A stretch of DNA of 64,000 nt. It comes from Phytoactinopolyspora alkaliphila (lineage in GTDB: Bacteria; Actinomycetota; Actinomycetes; Jiangellales; Jiangellaceae). The stretch is taken from assembly GCF_010550695.1 (NCBI RefSeq), contig NZ_JAAGOB010000008.1, positions 239,540 through 303,539 of the forward strand. The letters run 5' to 3'. Both the position numbers and the translations under genes were made by a program. Of the stretch, positions 1 through 8,141 are shown one piece after another (position 1 is the stretch's first letter; each line of letters starts with the position of its first letter). The notes below the pieces were generated by a model. The model had not been told where the DNA came from. It made no database searches and was given only the letters and a program-made list of their open reading frames with translations.

Positions 1-2
1 GC

Positions 3-2372
3 CTGCGGGGCAACCATCCCGAAGGCGACCATGCCCACGAGCACGGCACTTTCATCAACGGCCTGCACGAGACGTGGCCGATCCGTCACGCCGAGCGGGC
101 ATACGGCTTTGCCGAGGTGGGCCAGACGATCGTCAACGTACCGGATGCAAAGGGCATCCGCGTGCACGTCGACGACGAGGCATTCTCGCTGGCTGACGGC
201 GATATACGCGAGTACCAACGCACACTAGATCTGCGCGAGGGTGTGCTGAGCCGACGCCTGCTGTGGGTGACGTCGTCCGGCAAGGAAGTGTTGGTCGAGG
301 ACGACCGTCTGGTCTCGTTCACCGACCGGAACCTTGCGATCATGCGACTGGAGGTCACCGTCCTCAACGCCGACGCGGCCGTCATCATCGACTCCCTGCT
401 GGTCGACCGGTGTGGCGGCCGGGAAGACGGCTCCGCCGCGAACGGTCGGGCGTCCGAGGAGCGGCTAGACCCGCGCCGGGCCGAACGACTTACCGAGCAC
501 ACGCTGCGGCCCGCCGGGCACCGGCAAGACGACGCCCGCTCCGTGCTGTGCCATCAGGTGGCCACCTCGCGGATGAGGCTAGCGGTCGCCGCCCACCATG
601 TGGTTGAGACCGAAAACGACCACGCTACGCAACGATCGATTGAGCCGAGCGGCGCACGGCACACGTTCGTCGTCCGGGCCAGCGCCGGCGTACCCACTCG
701 AGTCACGAAACTCGTCAGCTACCACACCGCCGCCCGGCAGATCCCGCCGGATGAAACGGCACGACTATGCGAGCGCACACTCGACCGCACCCTCGCTGAG
801 GGCATAAATACCCAGTACGTCCGACAACAAGACTGGCTCCGAGACTTTTGGGAGCGATCGGACGTGCAGATCCCCGATCATGACGATCTCCAGCAGGCGA
901 TCCGGTGGTGCCTCTTCCATCTCGCGCAGGCGGGTGCACGCGCGGACGGCCTCGGTGTCTCCGCTAAAGGCGTCACCGGCTCCGGCTACGGTGGCCATTA
1001 CTTCTGGGACACCGAGATCTACGTTTTGCCCTTCTTCACCTACACAACGCCGGTCTGGTCACGGAATGCGTTACGAACGCGAATCCTTATGCTGCCGGCG
1101 GCCCGCTGCCGGGCCAAGCAGCTCAACGAGGAAGGCGCTCTCTTCCCGTGGCGGACTATCAACGGCGAAGAGGCTTCCGCCTACTACGCCGCAGGCACCG
1201 CGCAGTACCACATCAACGCGGACATCACCTATGCACTCGCGCAATATGTGCGGGCGACCGGGGATGCGCAGTTCCTATACCAGGAGGGTGTTGACATCCT
1301 CGTCGAGACCGCCAGGCTGTGGGTCACACTAGGGTTCTGGCGGCGGCAGAAGAACGGCGAGACGTTTCACATTCACGGCGTAACCGGTCCCGACGAGTAC
1401 ACCACCGTCGTCGACGACAATCTGTTCACCAATGTCATGGCACGCTTCAACCTGAGGTATGCGGCACGGACCATCCGCGAGATGGCAACGGCCGTTCCGG
1501 ATGTTCACCAACGCATGGCCGATAGGCTCCACCTCGATCCGGCCGAGCCGGCCGAGTGGGAGCGAGCAGCTGAGGCGATGCACATCCCATTCAATTCGGC
1601 GTTCGGGATCCACCCGCAAGATTCGCGCTTTCTCGAACGCGAAGTCTGGGATCTCGAACACACCGATGCCAGCCAACGGCCACTGCTGCTCCATTTCCAT
1701 CCACTGGTCATCTATCGCTTCCAGGTGCTCAAGCAAGCCGACGTGGTGCTCGCGCTGTTCCTTCACGGGGACCAGTTCGCGAGTGAGGAAAAGTTGGCCG
1801 ACTTCGAGTACTACGATCCACTCACCACCGGCGACTCAACCCTCTCTGCCGTCGTCCAATCCGTGCTGGCCGCCGAAGTGGGTTATCGAGATCTGGCGCT
1901 GGAGTACTTCACCAGAGCGCTTTACGTCGACTTGGCCGACCTGCATCACAACACTGCCGACGGCGTGCACGTCGCCTCCGCGGGTGGTGTCTGGACAGCC
2001 CTGGTGTGCGGTTTCGGCGGCATGCGAGACCACGGGGGACAGCTGACGTTCGATCCGCGGCTGCCGGCAGCATGGCCGAAGCTCTCTTACCCCCTGTGCT
2101 GGCGTGGCACCAGGCTCACCGTCTCGATCACCCGTGATGAGCTGCGGGTGCGAGTGTTGGGCGGTGGTTCCGTCTCGTTCGGGGTGCGTGGCGTGCGCTA
2201 CACCGCGACGCCTGGAGACGACGCGATCGTGCCCCTCGCCGATCAAGGGCCAGTCCGATCCGGTAGACCCCTGTTGAAGAGAGTCACCGGCATGCGGCGC
2301 CAAGAGGATATCGGTTCCGGACCCGACAACAGCTCCGTCGGCGACACAGTCGCCATTACGGTGAACTCTTAG
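3..2372 (+). CDS. Glycoside hydrolase family 65 phosphorylase (maltose/trehalose/kojibiose phosphorylase type), 5' end outside window
   Basis: The reading frame is already open at base 3, so the N-terminus lies upstream; about 789 residues are visible. The centre carries strongly conserved GH65 blocks, including EEGALFPWRTINGEEAS and the loop GVTGPDEYTT, whose Glu (codon 1395-1397) is the general acid in this family. GH65 enzymes reversibly phosphorolyse alpha-glucosides in the cytoplasm, giving beta-glucose-1-phosphate and a sugar; the substrate cannot be told from sequence. The C-terminal beta-sandwich region is present and the frame ends naturally. The usual partner, a beta-phosphoglucomutase, is not downstream. 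The stretch around residues 130-190 is less conserved-looking than the rest but stays in frame. Confidence 0.9.
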   Translation: MRGNHPEGDHAHEHGTFINGLHETWPIRHAERAYGFAEVGQTIVNVPDAKGIRVHVDDEAFSLADGDIREYQRTLDLREGVLSRRLLWVTSSGKEVLVEDDRLVSFTDRNLAIMRLEVTVLNADAAVIIDSLLVDRCGGREDGSAANGRASEERLDPRRAERLTEHTLRPAGHRQDDARSVLCHQVATSRMRLAVAAHHVVETENDHATQRSIEPSGARHTFVVRASAGVPTRVTKLVSYHTAARQIPPDETARLCERTLDRTLAEGINTQYVRQQDWLRDFWERSDVQIPDHDDLQQAIRWCLFHLAQAGARADGLGVSAKGVTGSGYGGHYFWDTEIYVLPFFTYTTPVWSRNALRTRILMLPAARCRAKQLNEEGALFPWRTINGEEASAYYAAGTAQYHINADITYALAQYVRATGDAQFLYQEGVDILVETARLWVTLGFWRRQKNGETFHIHGVTGPDEYTTVVDDNLFTNVMARFNLRYAARTIREMATAVPDVHQRMADRLHLDPAEPAEWERAAEAMHIPFNSAFGIHPQDSRFLEREVWDLEHTDASQRPLLLHFHPLVIYRFQVLKQADVVLALFLHGDQFASEEKLADFEYYDPLTTGDSTLSAVVQSVLAAEVGYRDLALEYFTRALYVDLADLHHNTADGVHVASAGGVWTALVCGFGGMRDHGGQLTFDPRLPAAWPKLSYPLCWRGTRLTVSITRDELRVRVLGGGSVSFGVRGVRYTATPGDDAIVPLADQGPVRSGRPLLKRVTGMRRQEDIGSGPDNSSVGDTVAITVNS

Positions 2373-2637
2373 GAGACGTAAACGAGAGGTCCATCGCCCC
2401 TCCTTCACTCCGAACCGACGCCCACCGACCGGAGCTGAAACGTGCCATTGGACCGAGGCTCCGGGCCAGTGAAAATCTGTTGCCACACCACAGCTTTGTC
2501 GTAGCTCGTGCCGACCGTGGCGGGCTCCAACCATGATCGTCGATGTTTTGACTCAGCCATCAAGGGTACTGCGCCGTCTAGCCGATACCGGCGGAGGAAG
2601 AAGGCCATGGTGGGCATCGGAATGATGGGCCGACATC
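2373..2637. other. Intergenic stretch with one doubtful short ORF
   Basis: No convincing gene. A 70-codon minus-strand frame (2405-2617) has mixed third-position base use, no clear ribosome binding site and no family I recognise. I see no strong hairpin or promoter. Confidence 0.3.
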
Positions 2638-3345
2638 GTGATTAGGCGAGCACCGGGCACGCAAGACTTTGCCGTCCAGGCGGCCAAGGCGGCCGGCTCA
2701 CTACTTGGAGCCACGTTCGGCGCTGCCGGGGCCTTACGGCGTAACAAGCCGCTGCACCCGAAGGGCCTCGTCTACGATGCCCTCATTCGGCGCGTCGGCT
2801 CGCCGATCATGTGGGGATGTCCCTGGCTGGACGACGAGGGGACTGATGCCGGGGCTGCGCGGCTGTCGCGGGCAATCGGGCTTCCCGCGCCGGTGCCGGA
2901 TATTCATGGCTTAGCGATCACATTCACTGGCGACGACGGCGAACGCAACGACCTTCTGCTCGCGACGACGGGGCTGGGGCGATGGGGCAGGTTCCTACTC
3001 ATCCCCAGGTCTGATCCCCACACGTGCTCTTATGGCTCGCTGTTCCCATACCGTTCCTCTCGCGATCTCGTCCTTCTCGCGGCGGTGCCGCTCCCGGCCT
3101 TTAGACCTCAAGAGCCACCGGCGGTGAGGTTTCGCCTGCAGGCGGCCGGTGTGGCTGGACACTGGCACGCCTTCGGCACCCTCGAGCTGAGTACCCCTGA
3201 GGGTGGGCTGACGGACCGTCCGCTGCGGTTCAATCCGGTCGCGTATCCGCTGCCGGGCCTGCGCACGCCAAGAGCGCTGCAACGGCTTCGCGAGCCTGCT
3301 TATATCGCGGCGCGCCGCACACCGGCGAGAGTCGGGCCACGGTGA
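2638..3345 (+). CDS. Catalase-superfamily-like protein (often annotated phosphodiesterase), function unknown
   Basis: A 235-residue protein without signal peptide. The segment NKPLHPKG near residue 38, followed by PWLD, LSRAIGLP and PDIHGLA by about residue 100, resembles the start of the heme-dependent catalase fold, where a conserved His sits in an HPKG/HSKG context and a later block reads DxRGxA. Actinobacterial proteins of this kind are commonly labelled phosphodiesterase without evidence. The canonical Tyr heme ligand near the C-terminus is not obvious, so enzyme activity is unproven. It starts with GTG at 2638. The next 1.5 kb is gene debris, so its surroundings say nothing about its role. 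Confidence 0.5.
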   Translation: MIRRAPGTQDFAVQAAKAAGSLLGATFGAAGALRRNKPLHPKGLVYDALIRRVGSPIMWGCPWLDDEGTDAGAARLSRAIGLPAPVPDIHGLAITFTGDDGERNDLLLATTGLGRWGRFLLIPRSDPHTCSYGSLFPYRSSRDLVLLAAVPLPAFRPQEPPAVRFRLQAAGVAGHWHAFGTLELSTPEGGLTDRPLRFNPVAYPLPGLRTPRALQRLREPAYIAARRTPARVGPR

Positions 3346-3463
3346 CCTCTAGGTCACCAGAGGTCACAATTGCCCGGCGACTCTGGTCGGGAACGGTCAC
3401 CGCCGGTACGGTGCGGTGGTGGTCGACGCCGTTCACCTGCGCTACGTGCTGGAGCAGCCCTAA

Positions 3464-3897
3464 CGCGGGGCTTCGCCGTCGTTCTCCTACAAGGTCAGCG
3501 AGTTGCTCCATCGGGCACGAATTCGCGAAGAGTCGGATGACTCAGACCCGAGGTTTCGGATCACGCTGTCGAAGCTCGGCGCGTACGCGTTCCTCGACCG
3601 GCTAGGCATCCCGCACACGACCGTGCGGGCCGTTGTTCCGCTCGCGGACCTCACGCCGGCGATGCTGACCGCGGAGCGGTCGTCAAGCCGCTCCACAGGC
3701 GGTCGTACGTCGGCGTTGCGATGCTTGAGCAGGACGGCGAGCACTGGATCCACACCCTGCGAAACGGACGATGGACGTTCGATGAACTCATGGGATGGCT
3801 CGGCAGCCAGCGCCGCCGCGATCCGTTTCGCCGGGCGTGTGTGCCAGCCGGATGCCGATCGCGTTTGGATGCTCTGCCTATCGTCGTGTTCCGATAA
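3464..3897 (+). pseudogene. Remnant of an ATP-grasp (TupA-like polysaccharide biosynthesis) gene, frameshifted
   Basis: Frame 2 reads SELLHRARIREESDDSD and then SKLGAYAFLDRLGIPHT, the approach to an ATP-grasp domain. At about 3679 homology jumps to frame 1, which continues VVKPLHRRSYVGVAML and WTFDELMGWLGSQ before a stop at 3895-3897. VVKP is the ATP-binding Lys strand of ATP-grasp enzymes. A small deletion at the GAGCGGTCGTC junction explains the shift. The N-terminal and most of the C-terminal domain are missing. It is a truncated relic, likely non-functional. Confidence 0.55.
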
Positions 3898-3952
3898 AGC
3901 GACATTGCCCCCGTCAGGAACCGCATGACCCGGGATGTGGTGTCCTCTGGGC

Positions 3953-4305
3953 TCACACGTCGCCGACGAGCTCGTGGGCGAGATCGTCGAGGGCCCGGAT
4001 CGCGGCGGTCTCATGCTCGGTGACCCAGACGAGCATGCTCTGACCGGCGCGAATCCGTCAAGGGGAAGCTCAATGACCTCGGAGTGGCGGTAGTAGGTGC
4101 TGAACGAGGCGACGGTGGGGCGCACGATCTCGCCGCGGCGACGAGCTGGAGCACGTCGCTGGTGGTCCTGATCGCCGGCCCGCGGGGAATGGGACGGCCG
4201 GAGGGGGTGCTGGCGCGCCAGAACTCGTCGTACATCAGGCGCGGGATGCCGCTCTGCTGGATGACGCCGCGGTAGTCGGCCAGGTCCTCCACGTCGACCC
4301 GATCC
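3953..4305 (-). pseudogene. Remnant of a LysR-type regulator, effector-domain end, at least two frameshifts
   Basis: Three successive minus-strand frames carry pieces of one LysR C-terminal domain. The first reads DRVDVEDLADYRG, PSGRPIPRGPAI and TSDVLQLVAA. After about 4130 the next reads RPTVASFSTYYRHSEVIELP. After about 4040 the third reads LVWVTEHETAAIRALDDLA and stops at 3953. The HTH half is gone. The fragment abuts, head to head, the metallophosphatase remnant on the plus strand with no spacer, so it was cut by a rearrangement before or while it decayed. Confidence 0.6.
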
Positions 4306-4311
4306 TTCGAG

Positions 4312-4916
4312 GCCAGCGAGCAGTTACGCGAGGCACGGGAATCTGGCCAGATCATCTTCGTCCAGTTCCACCACGCGCCGTTCAGCAGTGGCGAGCACGG
4401 CCTGCCGATGAACCATGCTCTCACCTCGGGGCAGAGCGGCACGCCGATGCGGGTCTACCACCCCTCTTCGGGCGATATGGGGTCGCCGCGGTGGTCTCCG
4501 GTCACAGCGAGATGTTCGAACGGAGCTTCGTCGATTCGAACGGCGACGGCGCCGGTGTCCACTACTACGACGTCGGGGTGTCCGGGGACGGCCTTCGTGG
4601 TGCGCGCCGCGACGGCCCGTCGCTGAACAGCCCGCTACTCGACTACAACCCCTTCAGCCAGTGGACAGCCGATCAAAGTGAGCCCGAACTCTGGCAGGTC
4701 GTCGATGGCACGCCGCGCTTGGTGTCCGGCGGCAAGCACTATGGCCATCTTGAGATCAACGTCAAGCGCGTAGACAGGCCAGCGCGGATCACGTTCACTC
4801 CCGTTCACGTGTTCCCCGTGCTCGACGAGAACCTCGACGTGGTTCGAACCGAGCGCCGGACCTACTCGGACGAGATCGTCATCGACGTCGGCCGCGACGG
4901 CGCACCGTTGGGCTGA
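4312..4916 (+). pseudogene. 3' remnant of a calcineurin-like/purple-acid-phosphatase metallophosphoesterase
   Basis: Frame 1 opens abruptly with QLREARESGQIIFVQFHHAP, whose HH pair is metal-binding in this family. A single-base loss in the C-run near 4464 moves homology to frame 3, which reads VAAVVSGHSEMFERSF; GHSEMFER matches the GHxH-type motif near the end of such enzymes. It then runs to the natural stop at 4914-4916. The N-terminal half with the first metal motifs is absent, so this is a dead C-terminal fragment. Confidence 0.65.
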
Positions 4917-4964
4917 GCCGAGGCCGTTGGTCAGCGGTGAAAGGTCTTGTCAACAGCGGTAGAG

Positions 4965-4992
4965 GGTTTCGCGTCCCCTGATACGCGAAACC
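4965..4992. terminator. Perfect 10-bp hairpin in a convergent gap
   Basis: GGTTTCGCGT at 4965-4974 pairs with ACGCGAAACC at 4983-4992 around an 8-base loop. It lies between the plus-strand phosphatase remnant and the minus-strand tetR gene. There is no T-run, so it is an I-shaped bidirectional terminator candidate. Confidence 0.55.
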
Positions 4993-5021
4993 TTCCACGC
5001 TGATCACGAACCCTCCCAGCG

Positions 5022-5654
5022 TCACTCGCTCGCTACTGCGACGACGTCATCACCGAAGGCGGCAGCGAGCGCCTTCGCGATCAGATCGGGCAGCTCGCTC
5101 CGCCCGTCGTCCTCGGCCCAGCGCACCAGTGCCGTGTGCATGGCGGCCAGGCAGGCGCTGGCGGCCGCATGGGCGTGGAACGCGGCGTCGGTATCGCTGC
5201 CCTCGTCGATGATCGCGCCGACGATGGCCTGCTGAAGTGCGTAGTGGTTGTCCAGGTGTTTTGCCCGTAAGGCCGGTGTCGAGATCATGAGACGGAGGCG
5301 GGCCAGCAGGAACTGCTCGTTCGCCGTCAGGTCGCCTCCGTGGCGATCCCCTGTCAACGTCGTGACTGCCTCGATGAGCGCGCTGCCGATGCGGCGGACC
5401 AGGGGCTGTGCGGCGGGTGTGGCAGCGATCTGCTCAGCGACGAGCATGCCGTGCTGATCGATCAGCACGAGGTCTTCCTTCGTGGGGAAGTGCCGATACA
5501 CCGTCATGGGCGACACCCCTGCGGCTTCAGCGACGTCGGTCACCGTGGTCGCGTCGTATCCACGCTCGGTGAACAGCCGTATCGCGCGGGTCTGAATCAT
5601 GCGCTGCGTCTCGGCTCGTCGCTGAGCTCGCAAGGTTGCTTGCTGCTCGGGCAT
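5022..5654 (-). CDS. TetR/AcrR family transcriptional regulator
   Basis: A 210-residue protein. The N-terminal helix-turn-helix is clear: TRAIRLFTERGYDATTVTDV, then AAGVSPMTVYRHFPTKEDLV. The C-terminal ligand and dimerisation domain is not assignable to a known inducer. I chose the ATG at 5652-5654 (MPEQQATL) over longer upstream frames because the operator lies just above it and the conserved domain begins soon after. It is divergent from the SDR gene at 5723 and two tandem palindromes lie between them, so it probably represses both itself and the reductase. Confidence 0.88.
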   Translation of the reverse strand: MPEQQATLRAQRRAETQRMIQTRAIRLFTERGYDATTVTDVAEAAGVSPMTVYRHFPTKEDLVLIDQHGMLVAEQIAATPAAQPLVRRIGSALIEAVTTLTGDRHGGDLTANEQFLLARLRLMISTPALRAKHLDNHYALQQAIVGAIIDEGSDTDAAFHAHAAASACLAAMHTALVRWAEDDGRSELPDLIAKALAAAFGDDVVAVASE

Positions 5655-5664
5655 GTGATAGACC

Positions 5665-5698
5665 CTACCGCAATGGTAGTGACTACCAAGTCGGTAGT
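5665..5698. promoter_or_regulatory. Tandem palindromic operator between tetR and SDR
   Basis: Two copies of the same palindrome are seen: CTACC-N5-GGTAG at 5665-5679 and ACTACC-N5-GGTAGT at 5682-5698. Their centres are 18 bp apart, and the inner half-sites form a third palindrome (GGTAGTGACTACC). Spacing and symmetry suit two TetR dimers side by side. Confidence 0.7.
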
Positions 5699-5722
5699 GT
5701 CTAACAGATTGAGGTGGCTGAC

Positions 5723-6487
5723 ATGAGTGATCTGACCGGCAGGACAGCCCTGGTGACCGGAGCATCGCGCGGAATCGGGCAGGCCATCGCGGCTCGATTG
5801 GCGACGAACGGAGCGGAGGTCATCGTTCACTTCGGCACAGACAAGACGGGCGCGATGGCAACGGTCGACGAGATCGAACGCACCGGTGGAACGGCGCTTG
5901 CCGTCCGGGCCGAGCTGGGCGTGGATGACGACGTCGAGACGCTCTTCGCGGAGGTCGACGCCGCTTTGGGCGGGCGGCCACTCGACATCCTCGTCAACAA
6001 TGCGGCCGCCACGCCCGCCGGTCGCCTCGGAACCACGACGCGGGCGGAGTTCGACCACCTCTTCGCGGTCAACGTGCGGGCGCCGTACTTCATCATCCAG
6101 CGAGCATTGCCCCTGTTCCGCCACGGAGGCCGCATCGTCACGATCTCCTCCGTGGCGACCCGGATGGCCAACCCCGCGCAGACGTCCTTCGCCATGACGA
6201 AAGGCGCGGTGGAGACGATGAGCATGACCTTGGCCAATGAGCTCGGAGGCCGAGAAATCACGGTGAACGCCGTTGCCCCCGGTGCCACCCGCACGGCGAC
6301 CAACGGATCGTTCTTCGAGGCGCCCGGCCTGGCCGAACAGATCACTGGGATGACGGCGCTGGGTCGGCTGGGCGGGCCTGACGACGTGGCCGGCGTCGTC
6401 GCATTCCTCGCCTCCGACGCCGGGCGCTGGATCACCGGCCAGGTCATCGACGCCAGTGGCGGCTTGTTCCTCGGCCCACGAGCCTGA
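5723..6487 (+). CDS. Short-chain dehydrogenase/reductase lacking the catalytic tyrosine
   Basis: A 254-residue classical SDR. It has the cofactor motif TGASRGIG (residues 12-19), NNAA near 92, the SS pair near 142 and a typical C-terminus with GQVIDASGG. The YxxxK active site reads FAMTK, with Phe at about 156 replacing the Tyr and Lys 160 kept. The codon is TTC, so the change is unambiguous here. The ATG at 5723 is preferred to the GTG at 5714 because GAGGTGG lies at the right distance. It is probably controlled by the divergent TetR protein. Substrate is unknown, and a normal reductase mechanism would need another general acid. Confidence 0.85.
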   Translation: MSDLTGRTALVTGASRGIGQAIAARLATNGAEVIVHFGTDKTGAMATVDEIERTGGTALAVRAELGVDDDVETLFAEVDAALGGRPLDILVNNAAATPAGRLGTTTRAEFDHLFAVNVRAPYFIIQRALPLFRHGGRIVTISSVATRMANPAQTSFAMTKGAVETMSMTLANELGGREITVNAVAPGATRTATNGSFFEAPGLAEQITGMTALGRLGGPDDVAGVVAFLASDAGRWITGQVIDASGGLFLGPRA

Positions 6488-6628
6488 TCACATGACACGA
6501 CCTCTACACCGTTGCGTCCGTTGGCACCGAAACGGCTCGCGCGGGCACCTCATGCCAAGCACAATGCCGTGCGGTCGACTGATCGCTACATCTGCACCGC
6601 GACGCGGTCCGGTCGTCGGCCGGCTGAC

Positions 6629-6694
6629 GTCACACACAGAGAGTCGCCCTGCCAACCTGGGGGGCAAGAGGCAGGACGACTCTCTGTGTGTCAC
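6629..6694. terminator. Long hairpin, 25-base arms with two mismatches
   Basis: The left arm at 6629-6653 pairs with the right arm at 6670-6694 with two mismatches, around a 16-base loop. It lies in the 592-bp convergent gap between the SDR gene and the racemase-like gene. It may be a bidirectional terminator or a palindromic repeat unit. No gene is visible in the gap. Confidence 0.6.
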
Positions 6695-6933
6695 AAACAC
6701 TAACGCACCGTGACGGATGACGCATCCCGAAAATAGACCGGCATGCCTCGAGCTGCACCGAGTTCAACGCTCCCCATGCCGCACACCCGCTGTGACGATC
6801 GATGCTCCTATTGATGTCAAGTGGTTGTGATGGGGGTTGTGTGGGTTTGGGCCGGACTACGGGGGGACGGGCCAGGCGTGTGAAAGGTCGTGTTGGGAAT
6901 CGCCGTCCAAAGCGGGCGAAATTCACTCGACGT

Positions 6934-7058
6934 GTCCCACGTCGACTGTGGTGATTGCCGTGGGATTCCGCCGCGGTGTTTGTGCTGGTCCACGACCGTC
7001 GTGATGATCGCCGTGGGAGTTTCGCCCGGTCCACGACCGTCGTGAAGATCGCCGCGGA
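6934..7058. repeat. Three imperfect direct repeats of about 30-40 bp
   Basis: Units begin near 6934, 6988 and 7029, each with a GTCCACGACCGTCGTGA-like core followed by GATCGCCG and mostly TGGGA. The second and third are nearly identical; the first is diverged. They end 22 bp before the stop codon of the racemase-like gene. Function is unknown. Confidence 0.5.
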
Positions 7059-7079
7059 AAGAATGGCAGGCACAAAGGG

Positions 7080-8141
7080 CTAGCTGCGCTCTACCTTGGC
7101 GATGAAGGGCGACGTCATCGCCCGGACCAGAGCGCTGTAGTCGAGCTGGAACGCGAGTTCGTCGCCCACCGATACGTCATGGTCGCCGACATCCACCACG
7201 AGGTGGTCGCTGCTCATGCCCAGCGCCACGATTCCCGGCGGCGGAGTAATCCCGTCGGGGTCCACGTCCTGGCGGCCCACGGCCAGGATCGCCTGACGCA
7301 CGGTTCCGGCGCCTTCTCGAGGTGGCTGGTCACCGAACGCCGCCTGAGCGATGTCACCCCACGGCTGGGCCGGTTTGAGCTTCGCCTCGATCACCTCGGC
7401 CACCAGGGTGAACGCGTCCGTACGCAGTCCGTCGATCACCCGCCGGTGCAACGGTTCGGTACCGAGCAGGATCGACTCGCCGAGGCGTAGCTCGTCGACC
7501 CGGCCGACATCACCGGTGGACATCGCCCAGTCGAGATTGGCCGAGTTGCCGCCCGACACGACCGACAGCACCACTCCGCAGGCCGCTTCCACCTCCCCGG
7601 CGAGCCGGGAGAGTTCGTCCATCTTTCGCTGATCGGGAACGACACCGCACTGGCAGGCCAGGTTCGTGCCCAGCCCGGTGAGCAGCAGACCCGGCCGCTT
7701 GCCCATGGTCCGGGCCAGGTCGACGACGTCGACGGCGGCCACCCCCTCGCGCAGGTCGCCCAGTTCCACCATCAGCACCACGGAGTGCGTGACGCCTGTG
7801 CGCACGGCTGCTGCCGACAGCGCGTCGAGCACGGCCGCCTCGGTGTTGAGGCTTACCTCGGCGTCGCGCACGACGAGATCCACCTGACTGAGCATCGGCG
7901 ACCGGATCAGCGTCAGCGGGACGGCCACCCCGGCAGTGCGGAGACGGCCCAGATTCTCGACGCGCGAGTCACCCAGCCCAGTGACGCCGCCCTGCACCAT
8001 CGCCGCCGCGACTCCGGACGAGCCGAGGGCGGCCTTGCAGATGCCGGTGACACGGATGCCCTTGAGCGCCAGCCGGTCAACCAGGAGACGGGAGTTGTGC
8101 GCAATCGCGGCGAGGTCGATGTCCAAGCGGGGTGGGGTCAC
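7080..8141 (-). CDS. Alanine/ornithine-racemase-family PLP enzyme (fold type III)
   Basis: A 353-residue protein with the fold-type III barrel N-terminus: LDIDLAAIAHN, then GICKAALG, where Lys 36 is the expected Schiff-base lysine. Later GGNSANL and RLGESILLGT match the phosphate-binding and active-site blocks of the ornithine-racemase (Orr) and YhfX group rather than housekeeping Alr. It is likely a cytoplasmic amino-acid racemase of unassigned substrate. Its GTG start overlaps the stop of the upstream DUF1611 gene by 4 bp (GTGA), so the two are translationally coupled. The pairing suggests a shared role in D-amino-acid or acylated amino-acid turnover. Confidence 0.8.
   Translation of the reverse strand: MTPPRLDIDLAAIAHNSRLLVDRLALKGIRVTGICKAALGSSGVAAAMVQGGVTGLGDSRVENLGRLRTAGVAVPLTLIRSPMLSQVDLVVRDAEVSLNTEAAVLDALSAAAVRTGVTHSVVLMVELGDLREGVAAVDVVDLARTMGKRPGLLLTGLGTNLACQCGVVPDQRKMDELSRLAGEVEAACGVVLSVVSGGNSANLDWAMSTGDVGRVDELRLGESILLGTEPLHRRVIDGLRTDAFTLVAEVIEAKLKPAQPWGDIAQAAFGDQPPREGAGTVRQAILAVGRQDVDPDGITPPPGIVALGMSSDHLVVDVGDHDVSVGDELAFQLDYSALVRAMTSPFIAKVERS

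Noticed and set aside
2405..2617. A 70-residue minus-strand gene after GH65
   Set aside because: No recognisable family, weak start context and mixed codon bias; noted only in the intergenic entry.
4845..4856. GGTTCGAACC as a tRNA T-loop
   Set aside because: It lies inside the phosphatase reading frame and no cloverleaf can be built around it.
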